Source: Nymphaea colorata
Taxonomy: Eukaryota > Streptophyta > Magnoliopsida > Nymphaeales > Nymphaeaceae
Direction: 5' to 3'
Assembly: GCF_008831285.2 (NCBI RefSeq)
Contig: NC_045148.1
Coordinates: forward strand, 19,461,002 to 19,525,001
Length of the DNA stretch: 64,000 bases
This document shows positions 1 through 12,396 of this stretch, piece by piece. The number at the start of each line of letters is the position of its first letter. The first letter of the stretch is position 1. The position numbers were made by a program, and so were the translations under genes. Under the pieces are notes generated by a model, which made no database searches, was not told the DNA's origin, and saw nothing but the letters and a program-made list of their open reading frames with translations.

Positions 1-513
1 ATGGAAAGAGGAAGAGGGAGAGAGAAAGAACTCAAGAGAAACCCTAAGTCTTCAAGTGAGGATACTCTAGGGTTTCTCCCAAGACAAACTCTTGCCCAAG
101 AGGGGAGGAAGTATGGGGTATTTATAGAGGATTTTGGAGCCAAAATTCGAAATTTGAATTTAAGAGGGAAAACTTTTAAGAGCTAAAATTTGAAATTTGA
201 ATTCAAGATTTGAATTCAAGAGGGAAGATTTTTAGAGCCAAAATTCAAAATTCGAATTTAGGATTTGAATTCAAGAGGGAAGAATTTTAGAGCTAAAATT
301 TGAAATTTGAATTCAAGATTTGAATCCAAGAGGAAGTAGTTTTCGAGCCAAAATTCAAAATTTGAATTCGGCTTTGGAATTTGAGTTTGGAATTCTCGAT
401 TTGGATCTAAACTTAGATTTTGGATGTAAACTTGGATTTAAAATTTATTTTAAAAATAATAGACCCAAAATTTTTAATAGCCCCCTTTTTTTGAAAAATT
501 TGATGTGATTACA
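1..513 (+). repeat. Left LTR-like direct repeat (truncated by window start)
   Basis: Matches 5876-6354. The body consists of ~65-bp AT-rich units built around AAAATTC, GAATTTGAATTC and AAGAGGGAAGA, repeated about four times at 120-360. Near 390-430 this copy carries about 36 bp that the right copy lacks. It ends in ACA at 513. Confidence 0.7.
119..126 (+). promoter_or_regulatory. TATA-like box in left LTR
   Basis: TATTTATA in a GC-richer stretch of the repeat, at the same place in both copies. It suggests that the element is transcribed on the plus strand. Confidence 0.4.
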
Positions 514-617
514 AATGCCCGTCTTTGTTAATAAGCCAGTGTTAACCGTGCTTAGTGACAAAGATAAGTGCCGCAAATTTTTCAAACTAAACATGTTGGG
601 AGAGATGTTTCAAGCTT

Positions 618-949
618 AACCCCTTGCCTGAATGGGTTGTTTGAGCTTACATTGCAGGTTTAACCCATTGCCTGCGTGGGTTTGTCGATATGAAATTCAG
701 GTTTACCCCCCTTAATAGGTTGCCTTGACTTGCATCGCAAGTTTATATCCTTACCTGTGTGGGTGGAGGTTGCTTGCAGTGCAGGTTTAACCCCTTACCT
801 ACATAGGTTGCTTTGGCTTGCAGTGCAGGTTTAACCTCTTACCTGCGTGGGTTGCTTTGGCTTGCATTGTAGGTTTAAACCCTTGCCTGCGTGGGTTACT
901 GTTTTGTTCATAATTTCAGGTTTTACCCCTTTCCTGAATGGGTTGCTCG
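618..949 (+). repeat. 44-bp tandem repeat array, about 8 copies
   Basis: Units begin near 618, 662, 706, 749, 789, 833, 877 and 925. Each reads roughly AACCCCTTGCCTGCGTGGGT followed by TGGCTTGCAGTGCAGGTTT. The period is close to 44 bp with drift. The array sits just inside the left LTR-like repeat, in the position of a retroelement leader. Confidence 0.8.
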
Positions 950-1379
950 AAAACAAATGGCAATTCCGGGAAAGAACCCTCATCTCCTCGAATGCCTTTG
1001 TTGAAACGGAGGATAAGACCCCATTGCTCCAACATTGGTTGTGACAAGAAGTTTTCTTATCACTCCGAGTGACTTTTGGTGAAATTTTTGTTTTCACCCA
1101 AGGCTGGATTTTGAATTTGTTAAAATTCCCCAAACGACCAAGTTGTGCTTGATCCATAAAAATCTCTTGTCTAGTGACATGGTTGAGCTAGCTTTAGAAA
1201 GTTCCGAGCCTAACGGCCGGATTGCGCTTGATCAAATCTTTAGCTTAATAGCTGAATTGATTTGATTGGGATATGATCTCTTTTCTATGGACAATGATGA
1301 TTGTTTATGAAAAATTTTTTTCGCAAAAACATTTTGGAAATGTCTCGAAATAATAAAAATGCCCCAGTATTAGGAATTT

Positions 1380-3180
1380 ACCATGATTGATAAATGAGAG
1401 AATGTTAGGTAGAAGATTGAGACGGAGGCGAAGAAAGTAATGGAAATTGCCTCAATCAAATAAGGTATGAGCAAAATTGAGACATATATATGAACTTTGG
1501 TATGCAAGAATTTATGTTTTGTCTCTGAGGTAAAGAAATTGAGACAAAGCTTGTAGGAGAAAAATTTGTTATAAGAATATGATAGGTAGATGGTAATTGT
1601 CATGGCGAGATATCTAGTTGATAATGCAGCAAAACAGAGAATCTTAGTTTTGCAATGATTAAATCTCGAGTAGAGTATGAATATATGAGGTTTGACTCAT
1701 GAAGATATAGATTGAACCATGGTGAATGAATGAGTCAAAAATTAGATGTCGATTGAAAATATAATATATCGGAGCATTAACAAAAATCTTGGAATAAATG
1801 ATGCCAATAAAATCATGGAAGTAGTAAAATGGAAAAAAATACATTCCATATGTATTGAAGTTGAAAAATTATTGGGCTAAGTGTAAGTGAGAAAACAAGG
1901 AATGTATGGCCCGAGTCAAGCACATGTTGATCTCAGACTGAGCTTGAGGCGGAGAAAATAATGGAAATTTGCTCAAATGTATATAAAAAATTGATATGTA
2001 AGGGTGAAAGGTAATATCACGTGTCTGCAGTTGGATATGAAATAATTTTGACACGTAATTGGGACAAAGCTAGTATGAAAGGAATTTGTTGTAGAAATAT
2101 GATTGATAAATAGTGATTTTCTTAGCAAGATAGAAAGTTGATAATATAGGAAAATAGAGAGAATTATGAATTTATGACATGTGAAGAATATTAACTTTGA
2201 AAGGATTGGACCTCCACTAGAGTTGATTTATATAGATTCAATAAATGAAAATCACATGTCTGGTGATTGAAAATTGAGTATCCTCAAGTAAAGTAAATAT
2301 TGATATTCAATTTGGAATAAATGGTAGCCCAATGAAATCATGAGAGTAATAAAATGGGGAGAAGTATATATTGTGGGTGTTGATGCTAGAAAATTGTCAA
2401 GCAAAATCACTTTCAAGAATATGACTATGGACAAATAAATGATGGATTGACAAAGAGCAATCAATGTCCCAAATAATGGAAGTAGTAGAATATAAAGAAA
2501 TACACCCTATGAGTATTAAGGATTGAAGGAAAAGAATGCATGACCTAAGCCAAGCAAAGTTGGTAATTGAGTTAGAAAACATGAGGTAAAACAAATAAAT
2601 GAGAGATTGACAAAGTATGATGAAATGTAGATTTTGAAGCAATTCTAAAAAAAAGTGGACTTGCCAATGAATAATTGAAGATCTCATAAAATTATGTAAG
2701 TAATAAAATGGGGAGAAAGACACTCTAGAAATTTATTAGGCTGCATATAAACGAGGAAAAATAATGCATGACTTAAATCAAGCAAATTGAGCCAATAGAT
2801 GACTATCATGCTCGAGAATATGAGGTTAGACAAATAAATAAGGAATTGACAATGTAGATTTCAAAGCAACTCTAGAAAAAAATAGACTTGCCATGAATAA
2901 TTGATGACCCAATGAAATTATAGAAGTAATAAAATATGAAGAAAGACACATCAGGAGTATCGAAGGATGGAAAAATATTTGGCATAAAATGATGGCAAAA
3001 GGAATGCGGGACATAAGTCAAGCAAAGATTGGTAATTGAGCCAACACTTGGCTCTCATGTCCAGGAATATGAGGTTGGACCAATGAATAAATGAGGAAAT
3101 GAAAATGTACATCTTGAAGTGATTCTAAGAAAACAGATTTGTTGAATGACAATATTTGAAAAATCAATGTCATTTAGATA
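1380..3180 (+). repeat. Degenerate tandem repeats forming the element's interior
   Basis: Blocks of the form AATAAATGAGGNATTGAC, then CAATGAAATCATGGAAGTAATAA, then GGAGAAAGACAC, then CAAGCAAANTTGGTAATTGAG recur near 1730, 2310, 2429, 2591, 2827 and 3076. The later copies are spaced ~235-250 bp apart. No reading frame persists across copies, so this is repeat structure and not protein coding. Confidence 0.65.
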
Positions 3181-4073
3181 GTAGGGTTAAAGCATGAGCT
3201 TATGATGTGGTCATGCTAGAGATGATTGAAGAAGACATTGATTTAAATGAGAAAGATGTTATGTAAAATTGATCAAAGATTGTAGAAGATGCACATGCAA
3301 TCATCATACAATGATAAACATCGAGCATTTTTATCATGCATATATTTGAAAAAGGAGCATAGGACCCTAATTGAGTTTGGTTTGAACAATTATGATTATC
3401 TCATGTAAGATATGCCAATATACTTTAGTCAAGAGGTTTAGTACGAGCATAAAATTCTCTATGAGGCAACTAAAGGTAAAGTTTATCCACTTCTTCTTGA
3501 TCACTCGTCGATATACCATAAATTACCACTCATGATATTAACGAGGGGCTTTCCCGCCCAAGGTGTGGTCTAGTTGTAAGACTTAGTCTTGTGCTACTGC
3601 CTAAGACCAAGCACGGCAACATGATGACCAGGACAAATAGGTATTGAAATTTTGAAATATGAGAAATCATGAAAAATTAGTTGTCCCTAATGCAATGTTG
3701 CCTAAGATGGTGATTAAAATAAATAGAAGAGCAAACATTGTTTTGAAACAAGTCCTAAATTGAGGAGAGTTGTATTTGATCCTAGATCTAGGTGAACATG
3801 ATTGATCATCCTCAATTAGTCTTATATGCAAGAGAGAAAACATAATCATCAATCAATGTAATAAAATGCTCAAAGCCAAAGAAGGGAACATGCTTTATCA
3901 TTGGCAATATATGAGATGTTCAAGTTTGTAGAAACGCATCAATTATAATCATAGCCAAACGATGACGGGTCTCATCACGGTCGCCATCTATTTGCATCCC
4001 AAAATTTTCATTGGCATTTGGAGTGCTCCAGAAAAATGAGATTTTATTTTGAAAGAGGAAAGAAAGGGACTTG

Positions 4074-4116
4074 CTCGTCGGTACGAGGATCGACCGTTCC
4101 CGGTGCCTTTACCGGG
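4074..4116 (+). other. Two adjacent GC-rich hairpins inside the LARD-like element
   Basis: CTCGT-CGGT-ACGAG at 4074-4087 is followed by CCCGGT-(6 nt)-ACCGGG at 4099-4116. They lie in the only GC-rich patch of an otherwise AT-rich interior, so a conserved RNA structure is possible. The role is unknown. Confidence 0.5.
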
Positions 4117-5728
4117 GGTAATCAACCCAAGGGCTATGTTTATCATTGATGCATTTTGTTTTAACTTAAACATCTTTTTTATTCTATATGCGGTGTAGAA
4201 AATGTTGAAAGTTTGATGTTTCAAACTTTTGGAAGAATTTTTGAAGAGTTGCTTGAAAATGTGAAATCTTTTGAAGAAAAAGTGGAACTAGTAAATATCA
4301 TTTGAAAAGCTTGTGAAATCATTTTAAAATAACTTTAGTGTTCTCTTAAGACTTTAAGTAGGTTTGAAATTTTGCTCTAATTCGGTTACCACATAGTTAG
4401 AGCTATATCTCATCTTGCTTAAATTCTTTTGGAGAGGTGTTTGTGATCATAAGTGAAATAAAGTGGGTGAGAATGCATGAATGCATTTATCCTATATGAT
4501 TGGAAGAATGTAAAACATTCCTACCACAACATTCATTTAAGGCATTCCTACCATAACATACATCTAAGATTTTTATAATAAATATTTTTGATAAAAGGAG
4601 AAAAGTTTTTGAAAATGGAAAGGAGTTGTAGACCCTCAAGCATGATTCCAATATTGGGTCATTACTTGATTTTGGTCTTAGTAAAGTCGGCAAATGAAAA
4701 ATTGAAGTGTTAAATGATAAGAGAAAATATTGAAATAATGAAAAAGATGAAAGACTTGATCCCAAGAGAGATATAGAGAAAGAGAGAGAGAAAGAGATCT
4801 TGAAAATCATAAAATCAAAGATTTAAAAAGAAGAGAGATACGTATTCATATACATATTTATATATACATATGTATATATGTATAGATACTATATGAAACC
4901 TTGTGAAAATGAAGCTTAAATCAAATAAAGAAGAGAATATCATTTTAGAAAGAGAGAGAGACTTAAAATGGAATACACATATATATATTTATATATACGT
5001 ATATGAGAGTTTGTAAAAGGATATATTAACTCATAAAGAGAGAATAACAAAGAAAGATATTCATGTGCACACATACGTATATAACATGTATATACGCATA
5101 TGTCTTCATGAGTATTAAAATCAAGAAATGGACTGAAAATAGCCGACTTCAAATTTTTTTTCTTTTTATGTAGGCCGGAGGGAAAACTTGGGCTCATGCG
5201 AGAACCTGAGTTAAGTCTCCAAGGCCGTATTAGAGAAGTTTTTTTTGAAACTGTTTTGGAAAATATGATTATATAAAAACATAAAATGTCATGATTTTGT
5301 TGGTTGCAAGAGAATATGTTTCTTCCACCATTGGGTATGGAAGAAAAACTAGCAACACATCGAGGCACTCTTTAGGGTTTCTAATGGGGTGATTAAAAGA
5401 AAACTAGCGTAAAATGACATGCAAATGCATATTAACATGTACATATTTCGTGAACATTTTCATCGGGTTGGAAAAGTCCAAACTTCAAAAATCACAAGAA
5501 GAAATCCCAACCCCAAACACTCACTCTCATCATGCATTTGGTCATATAAATGAAATATTAGAATATCATGCATGAGCATCATTTTAAGCATAAATAATGA
5601 ATGAAGACAAGATATTAAACATATTTTTGGAGATAAATGAAGATATGGATTTTGTTCCGTCTTGCTCATACTCCCGGTGCACTCAAGAGTAGCTCTTGAT
5701 TCGGGATCATTTGAGTTATCTTGCACGG

Positions 5729-5761
5729 CCAAGGGGGGGGGCAAGAGGAAAAAGGAGGAAA
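5729..5761 (+). promoter_or_regulatory. Polypurine tract candidate of the LARD-like element
   Basis: A nearly uninterrupted purine run (nine Gs, then GCAAGAGGAAAAAGGAGGAA) immediately precedes the inferred TG start of the right LTR. This is where plus-strand priming would occur. Confidence 0.45.
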
Positions 5762-6354
5762 TGAAAATGGAGGTTTACATACCTCGGATATGAATGATAT
5801 TGGAAATTATCACTCTTTTGAATGATCTTGTACTTACCTTGAATGAAGCTCCCAAGATGTTGAAGATGAAGAGAAATGTAAAGAGGAAGAGGGAGAGAGA
5901 AAAAACTCAAGAGAAACCCTAAGTCTTCAAGTGAGGATACTCTAGGGTTTCTCCCAAGACAAACTCTTGCCCAAGAGGGGAGGAAGTATGGGGTATTTAT
6001 AGAGGATTTTGGAGCCAAAATTCGAAATTTGAATTTAAGAGGGAAAACTTTTAAGAGCCAAAATTCGAAATTCAAATTCAGGATTTGAATTCAAGAGGGA
6101 AGATTTTTAGAGCCAAAATTCAAAATTCGAATTTAGGATTTGAATTCAAGAGGGAAGAATTTTAGAGCTAAAATTTGAAATTTGAATTCAAGATTTGAAT
6201 CCAAGAGGAAGTAGTTTTCGAGCCAAAATTCAAAATTTGAATTCGGCTTTGGAATTTGAGTTTGGATATAAACTTGGATTTAAAATTTATTTTAAAAATA
6301 ATAGACCCAAAATTTTAATAGCCCCCTTTTTTTGAAAAATTTGAGGTGATTACA
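5762..6354 (+). repeat. Right LTR-like direct repeat
   Basis: From 5876 to 6354 it matches the window start. The true 5' boundary is inferred as the TG at 5762, directly after a purine run, and the 3' end is the ACA at 6354, giving a TG...CA repeat of ~593 bp. The part 5762-5875 cannot be compared because its counterpart lies before the window. Confidence 0.55.
5994..6001 (+). promoter_or_regulatory. TATA-like box in right LTR
   Basis: TATTTATA, the counterpart of the box at 119-126. Transcription from here would read into the unique flank after 6354. Confidence 0.35.
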
Positions 6355-7050
6355 ACGATTATAACAGTCATTGCCGGTATTGTTTCAGTCGCTAGATCAG
6401 CTCCCTATCATTTCATGTGTGTGTTTGTGGATCCATATAGTTTCCAATGCACACTAATGTTAATAACCCGCTTCTCTTTACTAAAACTTGCTTTGCTGCT
6501 TTTAATTTCTGCTGGTTCGACATCGCTTTGACTACCTAAATCAGATTGTCTATTTAAGTGAGTGGCCCACCTCTCGAGTGAGGCTGAAGCTTTGCCCCTT
6601 TCTCTCATCTTCTCAAAGTCTAGAGCTGTTTTTTGTGTCTCAGGATGATGCCTTCACTATGTTTCAATTTACATATCAGTGCCCTCACCTTGTCCATTAT
6701 GCCAACCCCTTCAAAGATATCAAATTGTCTATTCTAATATAATATTTTCCAATGGACTAATTCATTCATGCTTAACTTACTTTCCATCTTAGTGTTGTCC
6801 ATACCAATTTGGTATAGAGCTGTTTTTTCCTCAAATTGGTACGACACTTATCATTCTTTTATCCTATTTCTGTTGATTTTGAAAGTTTTTTATGAGTTGG
6901 ATTATGCTTGTTAAGTGTCGTTTGCCCCCTACTCGCATATGCGAGTTTCCTCGTTATAAATGTGTTTGATTTCTAATTTTTACATCCATCCAACGTGATG
7001 GGAGGTTATTTTGATCACATTTTTGCTCATATTCTGATCTCTTTAATGGC

Positions 7051-7075
7051 ATATATATATATATATATATATATA
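7051..7075. repeat. (AT)n microsatellite
   Basis: Twelve uninterrupted AT units. Confidence 0.95.
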
Positions 7076-7239
7076 ATAACAAACGCAAAACATAAAAAAA
7101 AAATATATATATATAATACAATGTACTGACATAATCATCCAACCGCACGCGACGTGGTAGCCGGGTGATAAAAGCAAGAAAGAAAAAAAAATCCAACAAG
7201 TCCCATGTAAAGAGATAACGTCTTCTATAAACCACGACT

Positions 7240-7700
7240 GGCACTGATGTCGTCCAATTTGCTTTTTTTTTTTAATCGGACGGTGTCGACTTGTTTAACT
7301 CAAAACAAGAGAGAGAGCGTCGGGGGTTCCCTCGTGAGATGCCCATTTCATTTTCACCCGACGCTACCCTCTCTCCTCGCGTCTGCTCACCTCCCGACTG
7401 GAACCTCCACTCTCCCGCGTGAAGCACGGACGTCACTGACGGTGCCCACAGCGGTCGGCGACCACTTCCGACCATCCCCACGGCGACCGACTCCGACCAT
7501 TCGCAAGGCATGTCTCGAACATTTATCCATTTAGTGTCTCCCTACTTCTCTGTCGCTCTCCAATTTCTGTACAGAAGGGGGCTGCCCTAGTGCCATTCCC
7601 TTTTTTATTGTGTCCGTCGGCCAACATCGTCCCTTTTTTTGCCCCCTAGGGTTGCCACTCCAATAGAGGCAGCCCCCTTATGTGTGTGCATTGCACACTA
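7240..7700 (+). other. GC-rich, CT-rich stretch without a supported gene
   Basis: This GC-rich island (about 7310-7560) resembles a promoter/5' leader in composition, but I could not attach a convincing coding exon. It lies 4.7 kb before the membrane-protein gene at 12397. Linking them by a long leader intron would be speculation. Confidence 0.25.
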
Positions 7701-8115
7701 AATGTTCGAGTACATGCTTGAACGTAATTGGTGAAACCTGAAAATTTTCTAGATGAAGCATGCAACTGTAGATAAATATTTCTCTGCAGTAGTTTTATGG
7801 AATGCACACTAGTAAACCAAATATAGCTCCTTGATATCTATATGCATGACAATGGTCTGCTATGTTTCTTTATGAAAAATGAGAGAACTGGATTACATTA
7901 TTACTGAACGTTTCTATTATGATTGATAAACAGAAATGAGTGAATTCAATGCACTGCAGTTTGCCCCCCACCCTCCACTCCTCTCTCTCTCTCTTTTGAA
8001 GTTCTTCTTATGCGCATTCAATCTGCTTTTGTACTGATTTCCTTTTCAATATGCTTTCTTTGAGATCTCATGCCAGTCTGTTGGTGGTCAGTTCATTTGT
8101 GGTCCACGAGGGAAG

Positions 8116-8257
8116 GACTGTTCGCTGTACAGTCTATCTGAAAGTAGCGTGACTGATAAATGAAATTTGTCATTCTAAAAAGTATAGATGTTTTTTGGGG
8201 AAAAGAGTTAGTTAATGGATAGACTGTTCGCTGTACAGTCTATCTGAAAGTAGCGTG
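8116..8257 (+). repeat. Perfect 36-bp direct repeat, 70-bp spacer
   Basis: The same 36 bases occur at 8116-8151 and 8222-8257. Each copy starts with an imperfect palindrome, GACTGT-TCGCTGT-ACAGTC. Confidence 0.9.
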
Positions 8258-9880
8258 TTCCTATCCAACTTGGTGAGCTTGATTCAACTAAATATCGAGC
8301 AAAACCAGTCTCATATTCAGTCTCATATATACTATCAATTTTCTATACCTTGAAAAAAGTATTTGAGTTTTCATTTTAAAGAAATGGTGGATGTTTGAGC
8401 ATGCTTCCATCTGGATGGGCTTGGCCTCCAGCTTGACAATCACAATGCTGAGTCCACACAAGAGATCACTCATTGTAATAGCTAAAAGCGTTCGATGGCT
8501 GAGGGAAGAAACAACGCCACAGTTTGTTTATTTTGTTGGTTATTTTGCATTTCTCCCAAGCATCTTGAACACCAATGTTGTCTGTTTAGTTATTTTTTAT
8601 TTTGTGATTTTAGTTGTTGACTGTGTCTTCTAAATTCCTTGTTAGAAGTGGTTGAGTCAGATGAGATTTTGTATGTCCTTTATGCAAGTTGCTGCCAGTT
8701 GCATCTCATGTCATGTGTTTTTCATTCTTGAATATTTTAGTTGAAATTTTGGATGAGATTGTCGTAAATTATAAGCATCACTTTCTTTTTCTTCAAATTC
8801 ATTGGTGTACTTGTCTTTTGATGCTTAATCTTATACACAGTAGCCATAGTGGCCTCATTAGGTTTAGAATATCTTGGATATGCAATCTGACCTGGTTGAT
8901 TCATGTATATAAGCATTGTCATATATATCGTGTATGGGTATTATACAGCGAGGAATTTCTCGGGTATAATACGGCAAAGTTGTATATCTCGGGAATATCT
9001 CAAAAAAATCTCAGCAAATTTTTTAAAAATTTAAGTAATTTAATAAATCTTGAAAATTATAAAAAAATAAAAATCATAAAAAATACGAAAAAAACAGAAA
9101 AAAACGTGTTATTTTCTGGCATTTTTTTAAAAAAGACATGTTTTTCATATTTTATATGGCTGACTTATTTTTCGTGTATTATACACATTTTTTTCGAATA
9201 AGACGCTTTTTCTGTGACAATGGTTTCAAGTGATTAAATGGATATTTTTATCTTTTGAGATAGTTTTTCTATTCCAACCTAGTCCAAGTCAGGTGCTTGA
9301 AACATTAGAGAAGTGTTATTTTGGGTAGACAACTTAAAAAGCCAACCTGCCAGCATGTTTCTCAATGCTGATAGGTCTACTTCATAATTTGTTGATTCTT
9401 GATATCGTCTTGATTTCCACCTTCCTTAGTTTACCTAATGAACAGTTACACACAATTTTTTGGTTTTAATTGTTGAGTTAAATTTAAGAGGGCACCTACC
9501 ATATTATGTTAACGGCCATAGTCCCAAACAGTGAACTCTTAATCTCAGTCTGAGTGTCGACTTATGTAAACTGAGAACTAAGCTCTTGACCGCTCTTTAT
9601 CATTGAATATATGTTCCCACAATGCTTAAGAGGGCTTTTGGAGTTGCAAGCTAAGCAGGGAACCAATGAATCCCTAAATTTTTGGTGATGTGAAGTTTTT
9701 GGAACGTGCTGTTTACTTTTTCTCATTGAAAAGTGCAATGCAGGATCAGTATCAAGCATCCATGTTTGGATCTACATTTCACTGCATGCTAAACACTGCT
9801 TAAACTAAAAGTCTGCTGAGGAGCTAAAAAATTAACAAAGGACTAAGGAAATGCAGTTCTGACCTCTCTACTAGGCCTTT

Positions 9881-12260
9881 TTTCTCTTATCATTTCTGGT
9901 TCATCCGATTTATTTTTGCTTTCTTTTAGCAGAGAACATGATGACTGGGGTGAGTGATGTTGGTGAATGGTTCTATTTGTTACTTAAGGGGATCACGTGA
10001 TTTGATGATGAGCTGGCCACTCTTTTTCTCTTTTGATCAGTTCAGTTTCCATCCTGATAATGGCAACTGAAGCTTCTTCTTACATGCACTGTTCCAATGT
10101 ATTTCAAATTTGATTGTACTTTTATTGCTTGAATTCTGTTACATATTTCCATAGTAAATTTTCAAAGGCAAGCTGAACCTTTTTAGAGCACAGCCAAGTT
10201 GATAGGCTACTACAGTGTGAATTATCCATTTTTAAGGATGCTAATCTTTTGAGTGTGCATCCAATGGGACACTATACGAACACCTTCATTGTATGTTTTC
10301 CTGTTGCTTTGAGAATCCATTAATATGATGAACATTCAGTAACTCAAAGTTTTGTTTGATTTATTGTAAGATGGTGAAGGATGCCAGCTATCATCAACCA
10401 AGCGCATAGCTCGTGGACTCTGATTCATGCATTATGAGCTTCAGCCTGCTTTAACTTAATTCGATATGAATTTCAACTGCCATTTGTCTCATAGAGGACT
10501 TCTCACCTTAGGTATTGTCTGGTTGACAGTCATAATTTTGTTCTCATTTTCATTTGCACTGTAACATCTTCTCCTATGGTGGAATGTCCTCGAACATACT
10601 GTATTGGCATCTTCCAGCTGATTCTAGCTTAAGAAATGCAATAGTTCCTTTTAAAAAATTAGCAAAAGCTTAATTAGAATAATAAAAAGTTATAGATGCA
10701 CTATTACTGCTCTCTTTGAAAAGGGCAAATCTCCAGGGAAAACTCATGCAATATACCACCTTCTGTCATTTTTTTTCATACGGGCTGATTTTTGTGTGAC
10801 AGTGGTTAAAAATTGCTATAGTTTACTGATCATCACATGATTTTTGGTGCGAAACTGTTAGAATTTTAAGGTGGCATTGGGCTACCAATATTGATTGAGA
10901 ATATGACTAGAGAGGTAGAAGGGAGTGACCAAATAACGGCAAGATAGGGTCTGTTTTGTTGTTTTCCTTTTTCTAGGTAATGGAGTTTGGGAGCAATGAA
11001 GAAGCAAACCAGATCATCTGAGTTTAGGTTCATGATAGGCACTGCCCTCTTTGAACTTGAGTTAATGTGCAAAGAATTTTCAGGCAAGAAAAAAAATTTT
11101 CATAACCTGGTATAATGTTGGCTCCATAAGCATCATTTTGTTGGAATCCAATAGCCACTATTTTACCTTCACTGATTTTTTAAGGTGTGCTTCTTAATTT
11201 GTTTTTCCAGTGCCCATTCTTTTCACTGTTTTTGAGGTTTTCCTGCTCAAGACCAAGACACAAATAGCAGCCACTTGGATATATTTATGTAGATCCTAAC
11301 TAAACTTTATATCATCGTGTCATTTTGGGTGGGTTTCATTAAGAACAGATGCTAATAGTGTCTGTTTTGGATCCAATGGGACTTTGTCATCCTTTTCCAG
11401 TCTCCTCCACCAACCAGCTGAATGAGGGCTTCAATAACAGGATTTAGTTGTTTGTAGAAAGCTGCAGTTTATTACAACATGTTCGATGTGGCTTAATTAG
11501 TTTGCCATCAAAATTTGGTTTTTGCTATAACTTCTCCACAGGTTGTTACTGGTTTATGCTATAACTTCTCCCTGGCATGTTCTGCTTATTCTTCATAAAC
11601 GAGAAGTTAATATTCAAGGTGCCTTTTTCTAATGAGCTGAAACCTTGTTGCTTTTGGCTTTCAAACTTGTTGCTGCCTTATGCTTTGAAGCACACAAATT
11701 CAAATTATATCCAAATATGGACCTGTTTGGCAGGTGCTCAATTTGTTTGCGCTATTGCTAGAATTTGCTTTGCTTTTGTATATATTTATGTTATGTTTAC
11801 TTCAAAATTTCAAATCGAGGCAGTTATTTTTTGTGTAATAAACATAGATATGAATGACCTGGCTTTACAAATAACAAGGTACCTGTTTGTGCTCTCTTTG
11901 TCTGGATGGTCGTCACTTGTCATAGACTTGGCACTTGTTAAATAATAATCTATGTAAGAAGTACCACTGTCAGAACAGCATGATCATGTGTAACTCCGAT
12001 CTCTTTGAGTTCAATTTGTATTTGATGGGCACGAGAAAGTTGTGGCATGAATTTAAGTAGCATTCAACAAAGAACAGCCCACATGCAATTTTTTTTTTAA
12101 ATCAACTTTCTCTTGCTTTTTGACTAATTTTCATGTTTTCTAGTTATTGTTCTGTATACGTCTTCTTTGTCCATTCTGAGCTGGTTTGACTGTTTATACT
12201 TCGGAGACATGATTTTGTCATGTGCTTATCAAGGATAATTAACAGATCTTGAATCAGCCC
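9881..12260. other. Intergenic, no gene seen
   Basis: AT-rich sequence with scattered T-runs. Open frames here are short, AT-driven and without family resemblance. It could include leader introns of the downstream gene, but no paired splice sites with a coding exon were evident. Confidence 0.4.
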
Positions 12261-12271
12261 ATATCAATTAA

Positions 12272-12278
12272 TATATAT
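12272..12278 (+). promoter_or_regulatory. TATA box candidate for the 12397 gene
   Basis: TATATAT about 125 bp before the ATG, followed by GC-richer leader sequence. An AG preceded by pyrimidines at 12391-12392 could instead be a leader-intron acceptor. Confidence 0.4.
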
Positions 12279-12396
12279 TGGCCAATTTGGGCAAAACACA
12301 AAAGGGTGCAGAACGGGAAAGAGGCTGCCGCATCCTGTCCTGGAAAAGGAGTCTGCAACATTGCCTTAAAACTGGAATCATCTCTCCGACAGTAAA

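Larger units (their letters stand above)
1..6354 (+). mobile_element. LARD-like non-autonomous LTR element, 5' LTR cut by window edge
   Basis: Positions 1-513 and 5876-6354 are long direct repeats of the same sequence in the same orientation. Both end in TTACA and diverge immediately afterwards. A purine-rich tract lies before the right copy and a TATA-like box lies in each copy, as expected of LTRs read on the plus strand. The ~5.2 kb between them holds no gag, protease, integrase or reverse-transcriptase motif in any frame I read, only tandem and degenerate repeats. That fits a large retrotransposon derivative mobilised in trans. I see no canonical tRNA-complementary primer-binding site right after position 513, which weakens the LTR reading. 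The target-site duplication cannot be checked because the left end lies outside the window. Confidence 0.6.
6480..9880 (+). repeat. Segmental duplication, copy 1
   Basis: Two stretches, about 6480-7010 and 8865-9880, match about 19940-20280 and 22725-23420 in the same order and orientation, with similar spacing between them. Recognisable pairs include TAGGTTTAGAATATCTT at 8858 and 22724, and a GTGCTTGAAACAT-type stretch near 9292 and 22885. Identity is moderate with many indels, so the duplication is old. An AT-rich block at about 8930-9235 is present only here. I see no gene inside. Confidence 0.65.

Noticed and set aside
618-949. Regularly spaced 44-bp repeats considered as a CRISPR-like array
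   Set aside because: The repeats are head-to-tail without distinct spacers, are degenerate, and lie in a eukaryotic LTR element.
4940-5368. 142-codon minus-strand open frame inside the LARD-like element
   Set aside because: It spans purine-rich simple repeats, has low-complexity composition and no family motif.
5716-6075. 119-codon minus-strand open frame across the right LTR-like repeat
   Set aside because: Repeated in part at the window start as LTR sequence, with frame and length not conserved there; promoter-like DNA is the better explanation.
8689-9201. 170-codon plus-strand open frame
   Set aside because: Its second half is AT-rich repeat giving Lys/Asn/Ile runs, and the matching duplicated region at 22.7 kb does not keep the frame.
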